Assembly (NCBI GenBank): GCA_023251255.1
Contig: JAHEZD010000030.1
Location: forward strand, 1-64,000
Source of the DNA: Chitinophagaceae bacterium
Lineage (GTDB): Bacteria; Bacteroidota; Bacteroidia; Chitinophagales; Chitinophagaceae
Direction: 5' to 3'
Length of the DNA: 64,000 nt
Below, piece after piece: positions 56,008 to 63,274 of this stretch; positions within the stretch are counted from its first letter, which is position 1; each line of letters begins with the position of its first letter. The notes beneath the pieces were generated by a model, which saw only the letters and a program-made list of their open reading frames with translations, was not told where the DNA came from and did no database searches. Both the position numbers and the translations under genes were made by a program.

Positions 56008-57111
56008 TCAGTTTTTTATGGTGAGTTCAAAAGTGTAAAAATCAACTTCGTTCGTGGCCTTCATCTCGTACATATCCTTAAAGGCGACATCCAGCCTCTT
56101 GCTGAGGTTGGTGATGCCGATATTCAGGGATGAGAGCTGTATATTGTTCTTCCTTTTTTTGTTCCTGCAATAGAAATATATTTCGTTTGGGAGCAATCTT
56201 ACCTTTATCAGCAATGGGTTGGCAGGGTCTTTCAGGTCCCCATATTTGAAGGCGTTCTCAACGATGGTGATGATGGACAGCGGTGGCAGTATCTGCCCCT
56301 GCACTTCGCCCTCGGTGCTGTACTGGATGATTTTCGTGTCCCCGAAACGGAGGTTATGGATGTCGAGCAGGGTCTGGAGATGCTCCAGTTCCTTTTCGAT
56401 CGGTACTTTCCCGCTTTCAAACTCCACGCTTTCCAATGAATACCGCATCATACCCGAAAGCTTCAGGATATTATCGGCCAGTTCCTGTGAGAACTCCAAT
56501 GCTTGGGAGAAAAGCACGTTGAGGGTATTGTGCAGGAAGTGGGGGTTTATCTGTGAACGCAGGAAAGCATACTCGTACTGCAACTTGTCCTGCTGGGATT
56601 TGAGTTCCTGCTGCTTCAGGATGGCGTTCTCCAGTTCACGCTGCATTTTCTGTTTTTCCAATTGCAGTTTCTCTTCCTGCAACCATCTCAGCTTCTGTTC
56701 CGTCCTGACCGTTTCCCTCACATAAAAATAGAGCATGGCATAGGCCGAATACTGCACATAGCCCAAGATGGCACTTTCGAGGAAAAGCCTGTAATTATTG
56801 GATGTGTACAGCTTCATCCCGGCCAGTGGCAACAATAGGTATATATAGCAATAACCAATGGCCGACATGACGATAAAGACCATGAAAAAAGTCAGTATGC
56901 CCCATAAAAGTCCCTTTTTCTTGTAAAGCCCCAAGGAGTAGAGGCTCACATAAAAAGTGGTACAGAACGGCAGCAGGAAGAACACCACTTCAATAACGGT
57001 GATATTGGGCTTTGACAAACGGTTGGCTATATAGATGAAGCTGCTATAGACTATCCATGCACAAATATGTACCAGCCAAACAGGTGTCCTTCTATTTTTT
57101 TCTTGTACCAT
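56008..57111 (-). CDS. LytS-type sensor histidine kinase
   Basis: A 367-residue membrane kinase. Four transmembrane helices span about residues 10-130, with no large periplasmic domain. A coiled coil (140-185) precedes the phosphorylation motif QINPHFLHNTLN with His191, and an ATPase domain has IVENAFKYGD near 280. The layout resembles AgrC- and ComD-class sensors that read peptides or membrane-soluble signals. It sits between the acyltransferase and the response regulator genes in the same direction. The ligand is unknown; the precursor peptide encoded upstream is a candidate (inference). Confidence 0.92.
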   Translation of the reverse strand: MVQEKNRRTPVWLVHICAWIVYSSFIYIANRLSKPNITVIEVVFFLLPFCTTFYVSLYSLGLYKKKGLLWGILTFFMVFIVMSAIGYCYIYLLLPLAGMKLYTSNNYRLFLESAILGYVQYSAYAMLYFYVRETVRTEQKLRWLQEEKLQLEKQKMQRELENAILKQQELKSQQDKLQYEYAFLRSQINPHFLHNTLNVLFSQALEFSQELADNILKLSGMMRYSLESVEFESGKVPIEKELEHLQTLLDIHNLRFGDTKIIQYSTEGEVQGQILPPLSIITIVENAFKYGDLKDPANPLLIKVRLLPNEIYFYCRNKKRKNNIQLSSLNIGITNLSKRLDVAFKDMYEMKATNEVDFYTFELTIKN

Positions 57112-57149
57112 AAAACCTGGTCTTTAAATTTTTTACATAACACTTTATT

Positions 57150-58280
57150 TTAAGCAACTTCCAATACATGGTTGTTGCACAGTTGCTGCAATAGGGCAAT
57201 GTCAACATCTTCCCGCTTGGCACCTTGCATACCGCACCCTGATAGCAAAGCATACAAATTGTTATCAATTGGATAGGAGAGGTAACTGTTCCTGTTGAAC
57301 AGGAAGGCCCTCCCAGCGATGCTGAATACACTGTAGAGCGATTTGTTGAATACCAGTTTCCGGCCTTCACCCAATTCCGGTTCCCCCTTCTTTTGATAGC
57401 CATTGATGATATGTGCCGACTTGTGCAGGTACAACCATGCTTCCCATTGTTCGGGGCACTCTTGTACAATGGGTGCAAGGAGGTCATAAATAGCTTGTGT
57501 TGACCGGACTGCAAACACCTCCCTTGCCTCGCTTGTATTAGGGCAGATAGGTTCAAAAAAGCGTAGCCTTATATCTTCCAGTGACTTTCGGTAACACGCA
57601 ACTGGAAGGATGGGCACATTGGCGGCATGTGCCAGGAAGCCGATGCCCTTTCTTGCCAAAAGCATTTGGTTAAGGAAGTTGATCCTGCAATGGTTTTCGT
57701 TTTTCATTGTCCCGCCGCCTGCACCTGTATTGCCATCCACGTACAATAAAAGGCTCCTCCCTTTTTTTAGGTTTTTTAACATTTGAAGCCCTGAAGAAGG
57801 ATGTTCGGCATTGATGATTTCAAGGCCATTTGCCCCGGGGCTGTTCATAATGCCCCTGTACAGATCGTTGAACAAATCGCCCTGTGTTTTGATGACATTA
57901 TTGGCAATTACCAGCGAGTAGGATATTTTGTTCCTTGTCAGGAAAAGGTTAATCAGCCTGTAGGAACCCGTATGGAAGGTGCAGATAATGGAAGGCCCGT
58001 TCTTCAATATCCCCCAGGTGGTGCCGCTTAGGTTTTCACATGACATGTGTTGCAGTGCACCGTAGGATGCCTGTTCCAAATGGCTCAACTGCTGGTGCAA
58101 TAGGATATTTTTGAATATATCCCCGTGGGCCCTGCAATCTATTCCCGGCAAATAATTGGATAAACTGGCACTTACAATATGGTATTTCGCTGCCAGCATT
58201 TCGTCTTTTCTGATGTCCCAGGACATTAGAAAACCATTTACGAGGTCATCCCTTTTTTGTTTATAGTCTATTGGATTCAT
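57150..58280 (-). CDS. LpxL/HtrB-like acyltransferase-fold protein
   Basis: A 376-residue protein with the LpxL-type acyltransferase fold: FHTGSYRLINLFL near residue 100, then LYVDGNTGAGGG, and KGIGFLAHAANVPILPVACYR (key residues AHAANVPILPV). The first motif keeps the His, but the acidic partner of HX4(D/E) is Arg, so ordinary lipid acylation is doubtful unless another residue serves. A further 100-residue C-terminal part is not recognised. It overlaps the M50 protease gene by 20 bp, so the two are tightly coupled. The target may be the peptide at 59539-59685 rather than lipid A (inference). Confidence 0.75.
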   Translation of the reverse strand: MNPIDYKQKRDDLVNGFLMSWDIRKDEMLAAKYHIVSASLSNYLPGIDCRAHGDIFKNILLHQQLSHLEQASYGALQHMSCENLSGTTWGILKNGPSIICTFHTGSYRLINLFLTRNKISYSLVIANNVIKTQGDLFNDLYRGIMNSPGANGLEIINAEHPSSGLQMLKNLKKGRSLLLYVDGNTGAGGGTMKNENHCRINFLNQMLLARKGIGFLAHAANVPILPVACYRKSLEDIRLRFFEPICPNTSEAREVFAVRSTQAIYDLLAPIVQECPEQWEAWLYLHKSAHIINGYQKKGEPELGEGRKLVFNKSLYSVFSIAGRAFLFNRNSYLSYPIDNNLYALLSGCGMQGAKREDVDIALLQQLCNNHVLEVA

Positions 58281-59427
58281 GGTGCTTTGTTTTAGTGATG
58301 GACCATATAAATTTTAATGGTATAAAAAATAATACCAAAAGTGAAACAGAGGAAAGGCCAATAGCTGAAATCGTGTTTTCACGATTGCTTTGCGTGGCAA
58401 TAAGGTGCTGTATCCCATTGATTGAATTAATAAAAAACAATATGCAATAACAATAGGCAGCCATCCAGAATACTGCTTTGAAAAAGCTGTACAGTGCCAG
58501 CGGCAAAGTGCTGTTTTTTGGGAATGGCCTGCCTTTTAGGAGACTTGTATAAATGCCCCATGATTTGGCGTGAAGGTTTGGGATATTGAAGGAATCACTG
58601 AATACCCAATAGCCATCGTAACGTAAAAAAGGGTTGAGGGCAGATAGCAGACCTATCGTATTTGCGGTGACCAAAACAAAAGCGACACTATCGTAAACAC
58701 CCATATAAAACAGTACCAGCAAAGGGATGTTTGCGATCAGTTGGAAGTAGATGCCAGCGAGGTCGACCGCAACTCTTTCCCTTAAGGGCAATGCCCAGAT
58801 ACCTGTAACATTACTGTAGAAAACCGGGAAGATAAAATACAGCCCGAAGCCTATTTCTTGCGGCTGTATCCCGAACCTGTATGCAGCGGCGGCATGTCCC
58901 AGTTCATGGAATAGGATTATCACCAAAAAGCAGGCATACAGGATTATTGCTTTGCCAAGATTGAACGTTGTAATGGTGTCATGGTACGCCCCTGAAAAAA
59001 CACTTGCACCATCAGTACAAAAAAAGAAAATTGTTGCAAGTGCCGATAAAAGAATGAGCACGGCAGATATAATTCTTTGGAACAGTCCAGATAATATTCG
59101 GTAGGCTGTTGACCATTTTCCTGCTGCTATTATGGTTTGTCTCAGGAAGATATAAGGCTGCCCTTTTGTTTGAAGCAAACAGTCTTGGCCTTTTACCTTA
59201 GCTAAGGTCTCCGCTATGGTCTGCTTTATAAAAGTCCCTGTGAAACTGTTGGTTGCAAAAAGCCTGTTCATCTCTGCGGCTATTTCCTTGTCCCCTATAT
59301 TCTGTTGCTTCCTGCAAAGGATATGGTAGAGCAATTTACTGATGGCATAGCTACGGCCATTGCCGCTTTCCAACAGGTACCTGTCGCTGTTTTGCTCATG
59401 TACGTATTTCAATGAAATGGTTGTCAT
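58261..59427 (-). CDS. M50 family intramembrane metalloprotease with PqqD-like N-terminus
   Basis: A 388-residue membrane protease. The first 80 residues resemble a PqqD-like winged helix (SKLLYHILCRKQQNIGDKEIA), the type of domain that binds leader peptides in ribosomal peptide pathways. Several membrane helices follow. The zinc motif HELGH is at residues 174-178, and the third ligand is in LNPFLRYDGYW near residue 265. It should cut a peptide within or at the membrane. The precursor-like gene ends 111 bp upstream in the same direction. Confidence 0.88.
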   Translation of the reverse strand: MTTISLKYVHEQNSDRYLLESGNGRSYAISKLLYHILCRKQQNIGDKEIAAEMNRLFATNSFTGTFIKQTIAETLAKVKGQDCLLQTKGQPYIFLRQTIIAAGKWSTAYRILSGLFQRIISAVLILLSALATIFFFCTDGASVFSGAYHDTITTFNLGKAIILYACFLVIILFHELGHAAAAYRFGIQPQEIGFGLYFIFPVFYSNVTGIWALPLRERVAVDLAGIYFQLIANIPLLVLFYMGVYDSVAFVLVTANTIGLLSALNPFLRYDGYWVFSDSFNIPNLHAKSWGIYTSLLKGRPFPKNSTLPLALYSFFKAVFWMAAYCYCILFFINSINGIQHLIATQSNRENTISAIGLSSVSLLVLFFIPLKFIWSITKTKHHESNRL

Positions 59428-59538
59428 ATTATCGAAATGTTATTGAAAGTGGCCAGGTACTTTACGGCCCTTGTTATTGGCTGTTCGGTGATAAAAGTGG
59501 GGGCTTTTGACAGGTCCCCCACTTCAGGGGAAGGCACT

Positions 59539-59685
59539 TTATACAGTGCCGGGCAGTGTTGGTGTACTGGTGATACAGGAACTGCCCGAAAGAAAGGAAA
59601 ACAGCCCCGTACCCGACAGTTCAAGACGGGCTTCCAGTTCCTCGATGCTGATCGCATCCTGGAAAATGTTGTTGTTCGTTTCCAT
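59539..59685 (-). CDS. Putative precursor peptide (RiPP- or pheromone-like), 48 aa
   Basis: A 48-residue frame in the only sizeable space upstream of the M50 gene. It begins METNNNIFQDAISI and has an EELEARLEL helix, the style of leader motif recognised by PqqD-like domains. It ends in a small, Ser/Thr/Gly-rich segment with one Cys (GSSCITSTPTLPGTV), which looks like a core. The gene is preceded by a perfect TACGTTTG promoter box and the conserved LytTR-type element. A 77-residue overlapping frame on the same strand has no such features. The evidence is compositional and contextual, so the product is a prediction. Confidence 0.65.
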   Translation of the reverse strand: METNNNIFQDAISIEELEARLELSGTGLFSFLSGSSCITSTPTLPGTV

Positions 59686-59725
59686 GTGCTTGTTGTTTGA
59701 CTGATTGGAAATATTGTTGACGGGT

Positions 59726-59733
59726 CAAACGTA
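59726..59733 (-). promoter_or_regulatory. Bacteroidetes -7 promoter box for the precursor operon
   Basis: On the minus strand this reads TACGTTTG, an exact match to the Bacteroidetes TAnnTTTG -7 consensus, 41 bp before the precursor ATG. The conserved repeat element begins 20 bp upstream of it, with its heptamer repeats covering the -33 region, as expected for an activator-dependent promoter lacking a good TTG box. Confidence 0.6.
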
Positions 59734-59753
59734 TTTACCCATGGGAAAGCCCG

Positions 59754-59802
59754 GAAATCTGTTATGTGAAAGTGGGGTTGCGTTATGTATAGGGACGTAT
59801 TG
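59754..59802 (-). promoter_or_regulatory. Candidate LytTR binding element upstream of the precursor peptide gene
   Basis: It shares GAAATCTGTTATGTGAAA with 54869-54886. Heptamers GTTATGT start at 59761 and 59782, exactly 21 bp apart, and GTATTG lies at 59797, matching the other site's register. The same offset (35 bp) separates the first repeat from the -7 box here and from the equivalent box at the MauE site. Likely bound by the LytTR regulator encoded in the operon (autoregulation). Confidence 0.7.
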
Positions 59803-59873
59803 GAATGGTTTATAAAAACAAATGGTGCAAGAATTTAATTGGGACGGGAAAAAAGATGGCCCTTTTTTAAATG

Positions 59874-59899
59874 ATGCCCCCGATGGAAACCGGGGGCAT
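59874..59899. terminator. Strong hairpin, probably a terminator
   Basis: ATGCCCCCG, an 8-nt loop and CGGGGGCAT form a perfect 9-bp stem followed by a short T run on the plus strand. It lies between the precursor operon's promoter region and the end of the 97-aa gene at 60014, so it probably insulates the operon from upstream minus-strand transcription. Confidence 0.7.
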
Positions 59900-60013
59900 T
59901 TTCAACCCTAAACCCTTAAAAAACGGTTGCAATATACAACAGGCATAACCATAAAATCCCTCTATATGATCATATTCCCAATTGTTGGGATTGCCCTGTT
60001 TCAGGAACTGCAA

Positions 60014-60307
60014 TTATTGGGTCTTTGAACTCAGTGCCTTAAGTTTTTCATTGAGTTCGTTCAGCCCTGCTTTTGTAAGGCATTCATCAGCAAAAGCATC
60101 CAGTTCCTGTAAGGTTTCCTTTGGTATGCCCTCCAGCAGGTTGGCAGATTTGTCATCGTCCTTTGCCGCCAGTCCACGCTTGATGACACTGTTCAGCAGT
60201 AATACATTTTTTCGTGAAATCCGCATGTCGATCTTCACTGTTTCATTCATGCCAGGGATACTCATTATGGTATCGTACACTTTGGCCACATCGGTTGTTG
60301 TTAGCAT
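60014..60307 (-). CDS. Small conserved ICE protein near the mobilisation module, 97 aa
   Basis: A 97-residue soluble helical protein: MLTTTDVAKVYDTIMSIPGMN, then RISRKNVLLLNSVIKRGL and KETLQELDAFADECLTKAGL. Similar small proteins accompany primase and mob genes in Bacteroidetes elements. I chose ATG at 60307; twelve upstream codons are not conserved in style. It diverges from the primase-like gene. Function unknown. Confidence 0.65.
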   Translation of the reverse strand: MLTTTDVAKVYDTIMSIPGMNETVKIDMRISRKNVLLLNSVIKRGLAAKDDDKSANLLEGIPKETLQELDAFADECLTKAGLNELNEKLKALSSKTQ

Positions 60308-60465
60308 AACATCACGTTTTAGATTGTTTATTTTAAGGCACAAATTTATTTTGGGACAGTTACATCATCCCCGTTGAAATATGGTGGGGATAGGTAGTAC
60401 AGATACTGCTAGTTTAACTTCGTGGCCGTTACAGCTGAAAGATGGAAAATTGAAAATGTGCGGTT

Positions 60466-61362
60466 ATGGAATTTGGAAAAAAGACCTTCCCAATCGAGCA
60501 GGTCAAAGAAATGGACATAGTTGGCTACCTCTCAAAATTGGGATATGCTCCAACTAAAATCAGGAATGTGGATCACTGGTACCTGTCGCCTTTACGGGAG
60601 GAACGTACACCCTCTTTCAAGGTCAATACAAAGTTGAACCGTTGGTACGATCACGGGCTTGGAAAAGGCGGGAACCTGATTGATTTTGGTATCCTTTACC
60701 ACCGTTGCACAGTTGGTGAATTCCTGCATAAAGTAGCTGCTGATGTTTCCTTTCACAGGCCTGAATTGCACGAGCCAAAAAAAACTATTGCAGAGCCAAA
60801 AATCACTATTCTTCAGGATTTCATTATCAGTTCTTTCCCGCTAGTACAATACCTCGGTCAAAGGAAAATACCACTGGAAATTGCATGGCAATATTGCAGG
60901 GAGGTAAGGTATGGGTTGAACGGTAAGATTTACTATGGCATTGGCTTCAAAAATGATGCTGGTGGTTATGAAATCCGTAACCAATATTTCAAGGCAAGCA
61001 GTTCCCCAAAAGGTATCACCACGTTCAACAATGGGGCTAAAGAAGTGTCGGCTTTTGAAGGGTTCACCGACTTCCTTTCTTTCCAGGCTATGCACCAAAA
61101 TCAACCAAAAAAAGATACTGATTTCCTCATTTTAAATTCAGTTTCCTTCTTTGAAAAAGCACGTTCTTTTTTGGAGGAGCATGAAGAAATAAAACTCTAT
61201 TTGGACAGGGATGCCACAGGACAAAATTACAGTCGGTACGCTTTGTCTTTAAGCAAAAAATATAAAGATGAAAGCAAACTTTATACAGGACATAAAGACC
61301 TCAATGAATGGTTGATAAACTTGGGAAACAACACAAAGAAAAATATTAAACAGAAGTTATGA
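60466..61362 (+). CDS. DNA primase-like protein (CHC2-remnant plus Toprim)
   Basis: A 298-residue primase-related protein. The N-terminal part resembles a CHC2 zinc domain (WYLSPLREERTPSFKVN, then WYDHGLGKGGNLIDF) but lacks the zinc-binding Cys. The Toprim domain keeps the EGFTDFLSF Glu near residue 197 and LYLDRDATGQ Asp pair near 244. Such proteins in mobilisation modules prime second-strand synthesis after transfer. It is followed by the candidate oriT and mob genes. Confidence 0.9.
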   Translation: MEFGKKTFPIEQVKEMDIVGYLSKLGYAPTKIRNVDHWYLSPLREERTPSFKVNTKLNRWYDHGLGKGGNLIDFGILYHRCTVGEFLHKVAADVSFHRPELHEPKKTIAEPKITILQDFIISSFPLVQYLGQRKIPLEIAWQYCREVRYGLNGKIYYGIGFKNDAGGYEIRNQYFKASSSPKGITTFNNGAKEVSAFEGFTDFLSFQAMHQNQPKKDTDFLILNSVSFFEKARSFLEEHEEIKLYLDRDATGQNYSRYALSLSKKYKDESKLYTGHKDLNEWLINLGNNTKKNIKQKL

Positions 61363-61489
61363 TACTGCCCCTGCAAACAAATAAAGGATTAATATGGCTA
61401 AATGTCTTGAACAACCTTAAAATGCCTGAAAGAAATGTAAGAAGTCATTCAGGACTTATAAAAGGCTAAAAGATTGCCTTTTCCGCAAT

Positions 61490-61528
61490 CGGCCAGATGT
61501 CCGGTTGTTAAACAACCGACTCTGGCCG
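61490..61528. other. Candidate origin of transfer (oriT)
   Basis: Nested inverted repeats lie 73 bp before mobC: CGGCCAGA (61490) pairs with TCTGGCCG (61521), and inside them CGGTTGTT (61502) pairs with AACAACCG (61511) with a one-base centre. They form a strong cruciform, as relaxases require near nic. The nick site itself cannot be placed; TTACTCGGAACTCGTGG immediately to the right is a candidate region. No gene is supported between 61363 and 61598 except a doubtful 36-codon frame that overlaps the primase stop at 61359-61469. Confidence 0.7.
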
Positions 61529-61601
61529 CCCTTACTCGGAACTCGTGGTCGGGGGATGCTGGAATGTTTTGAAGAGTTTGAAAACGTGAAAATGATAAGT
61601 G

Positions 61602-61991
61602 ATGGAACAGGAAAAAACAAACAGGACCCGTATCATCGGGTTGAGGCTAACACCAAAGGAATACGAGAAGATTGAGCAGAAGTGGAAAGCCAGTACCTGC
61701 CGTAAACTGAGTGACTACGTTCGCCGGATCATATTCGGGAAGCCCATTGTTGCGACCTATCGCAACCAGACTTTGGATGACTACATGGCAGAAAGCATCA
61801 AGCTGAGAAACGAGCTAAATAGCATCGGGAACAACTTCAATCAGGCCGTAAAAAAGCTGCATACACTTGACCAGATTGCCGAATTCAGGGACTGGTTGGT
61901 GACCTATGAACTGGAGAAAAAAATCCTGTTGAACAAGGTGGATGAGGTGAAAAACCATATCCAAAAAATTGGTGAAAAATGGTTGCAGTAA
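61602..61991 (+). CDS. MobC-like relaxosome accessory protein
   Basis: A 129-residue DNA-binding protein. A ribbon-helix-helix-like N-terminus (IIGLRLTPKEYEKIEQKW, then CRKLSDYVRRIIFGKP) is followed by helices containing LRNELNSIGNNFNQAVKKL, the usual MobC pattern. It helps the relaxase melt and nick oriT, which lies immediately upstream. It overlaps the relaxase gene by 13 bp. Confidence 0.9.
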   Translation: MEQEKTNRTRIIGLRLTPKEYEKIEQKWKASTCRKLSDYVRRIIFGKPIVATYRNQTLDDYMAESIKLRNELNSIGNNFNQAVKKLHTLDQIAEFRDWLVTYELEKKILLNKVDEVKNHIQKIGEKWLQ

Positions 61992-63256
61992 TCAAAACGG
62001 GGCATTCCATTCACCGCATTTTGAACTACAATGAGAACAAGGTGAAAGAGGGCGTTGCTGAAATAATTTCAGCAGCAAATTACCCCATGGATGTTGAACA
62101 ATTATCGTTTACAAACAAGCTCAATCGGCTGAAAAACCAGGCAGCTTTAAACGAAAATGTAAGCCGAAACAGTGTCCATGTATCACTGAATTTTGACCCT
62201 TTGGAAAAGCTTTCAAACGAAACGTTGCAGGGAATTGCCGATACCTATATGCAGCAGATCGGCTTTGGTGAACAGCCCTATTTGGTCTATCAGCATTTTG
62301 ATGCTGGGCATCCGCATATCCATATCGTATCGGTCAAAGTCCGGGCAGATGGTAGCCGTATTGACATGCAGAATATTGGTCGTAATCAATCCGAAAAAGC
62401 AAGGAAAGAAATTGAAGCATTATTTGGGCTGAAACGTGCCGGGGACAGTAACAAACAGCAGTTGTACAATCTTAAGCCAGTCAATTTGCAGAAGGTGCAA
62501 TATGGGAAAACGGAAACCAAACGGGCGATTGCCATTGTGCTGGACAGCGTTCTTAAGGATTATAAATTCACCAGCTTACCGGAATTGAATGCCGTACTGA
62601 AACAGTACAATGTTATGGCCGACCGTGGCAGTGAGGATTCGAGGATATTCAAGAACCGTGGGCTGGTGTACAGGATTATTGATGCACAGGGGAATAAAGT
62701 GGGTGTACCCATCAAGGCCAGTGACTTTTACAGTAAACCAACCCTTGCCATTGTGGAAGGGAAATTTATCCCGAACGAGACTGCACGGATGCCTAATAAA
62801 GCGAGGATAAAGAATGCCATTGACCTTGCCTTTTTAAAGCAACCGAAACAACAATTACAGGACTTGGTAAAAGCCTTGGATAAAGAAGGTATCAATACCG
62901 TTTTAAGGCAAAATGAGGAAGGGGTTATTTATGGGATTACCTATGTTGACCACCGTACCAAATGCGTCTTTAATGGCAGTGCATTGGGCAAACCATACAG
63001 TGCGAAAGGGATATTGGAAAGATGCGGCGTCGCACAGCAACAACCCGTTATAGGGCAGGAATTTGTTGGACAACATAACCCCAAAACGCAACCCGTGCCA
63101 TATCAGCCTGCATTTAATTCCAATGGTCAAAACAAAGAAAATATTGACCTGCTGGAAACATTGCTGCAGCCCGAAAACGCATCAGGTTTTGTGCCTTACC
63201 AATTGACAAAAAAAGGAAGGAAGAAAAAGAAAAAAAGGATTTCAAATGATTCATAA
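61979..63256 (+). CDS. Relaxase / mobilisation nuclease
   Basis: A 425-residue relaxase that nicks oriT and pilots the strand. The N-terminal MobA/VirD2-like domain has a likely active Tyr in ILNYNENKVKEG near residue 18 and the metal-binding HFDAGHPHIHIVSV motif near residues 105-118. The C-terminal half is a polar, helical region ending in a run of Lys/Arg. It overlaps mobC by 13 bp and precedes the coupling protein gene by 18 bp, the standard mob operon of Bacteroidetes elements. Confidence 0.95.
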   Translation: MVAVIKTGHSIHRILNYNENKVKEGVAEIISAANYPMDVEQLSFTNKLNRLKNQAALNENVSRNSVHVSLNFDPLEKLSNETLQGIADTYMQQIGFGEQPYLVYQHFDAGHPHIHIVSVKVRADGSRIDMQNIGRNQSEKARKEIEALFGLKRAGDSNKQQLYNLKPVNLQKVQYGKTETKRAIAIVLDSVLKDYKFTSLPELNAVLKQYNVMADRGSEDSRIFKNRGLVYRIIDAQGNKVGVPIKASDFYSKPTLAIVEGKFIPNETARMPNKARIKNAIDLAFLKQPKQQLQDLVKALDKEGINTVLRQNEEGVIYGITYVDHRTKCVFNGSALGKPYSAKGILERCGVAQQQPVIGQEFVGQHNPKTQPVPYQPAFNSNGQNKENIDLLETLLQPENASGFVPYQLTKKGRKKKKKRISNDS

Positions 63257-63274
63257 TTTTAAAAATTACAGGTT

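Noticed and set aside
59424-59657. 77-codon minus-strand frame upstream of the M50 gene
   Set aside because: It overlaps the 48-codon precursor-like frame, lacks a leader or signal pattern, and is not aligned with the promoter box and element.
61359-61469. 36-codon frame overlapping the primase stop
   Set aside because: The overlap is suggestive, but the sequence resembles no protein and lies in the oriT-proximal region; noted only in the oriT entry.
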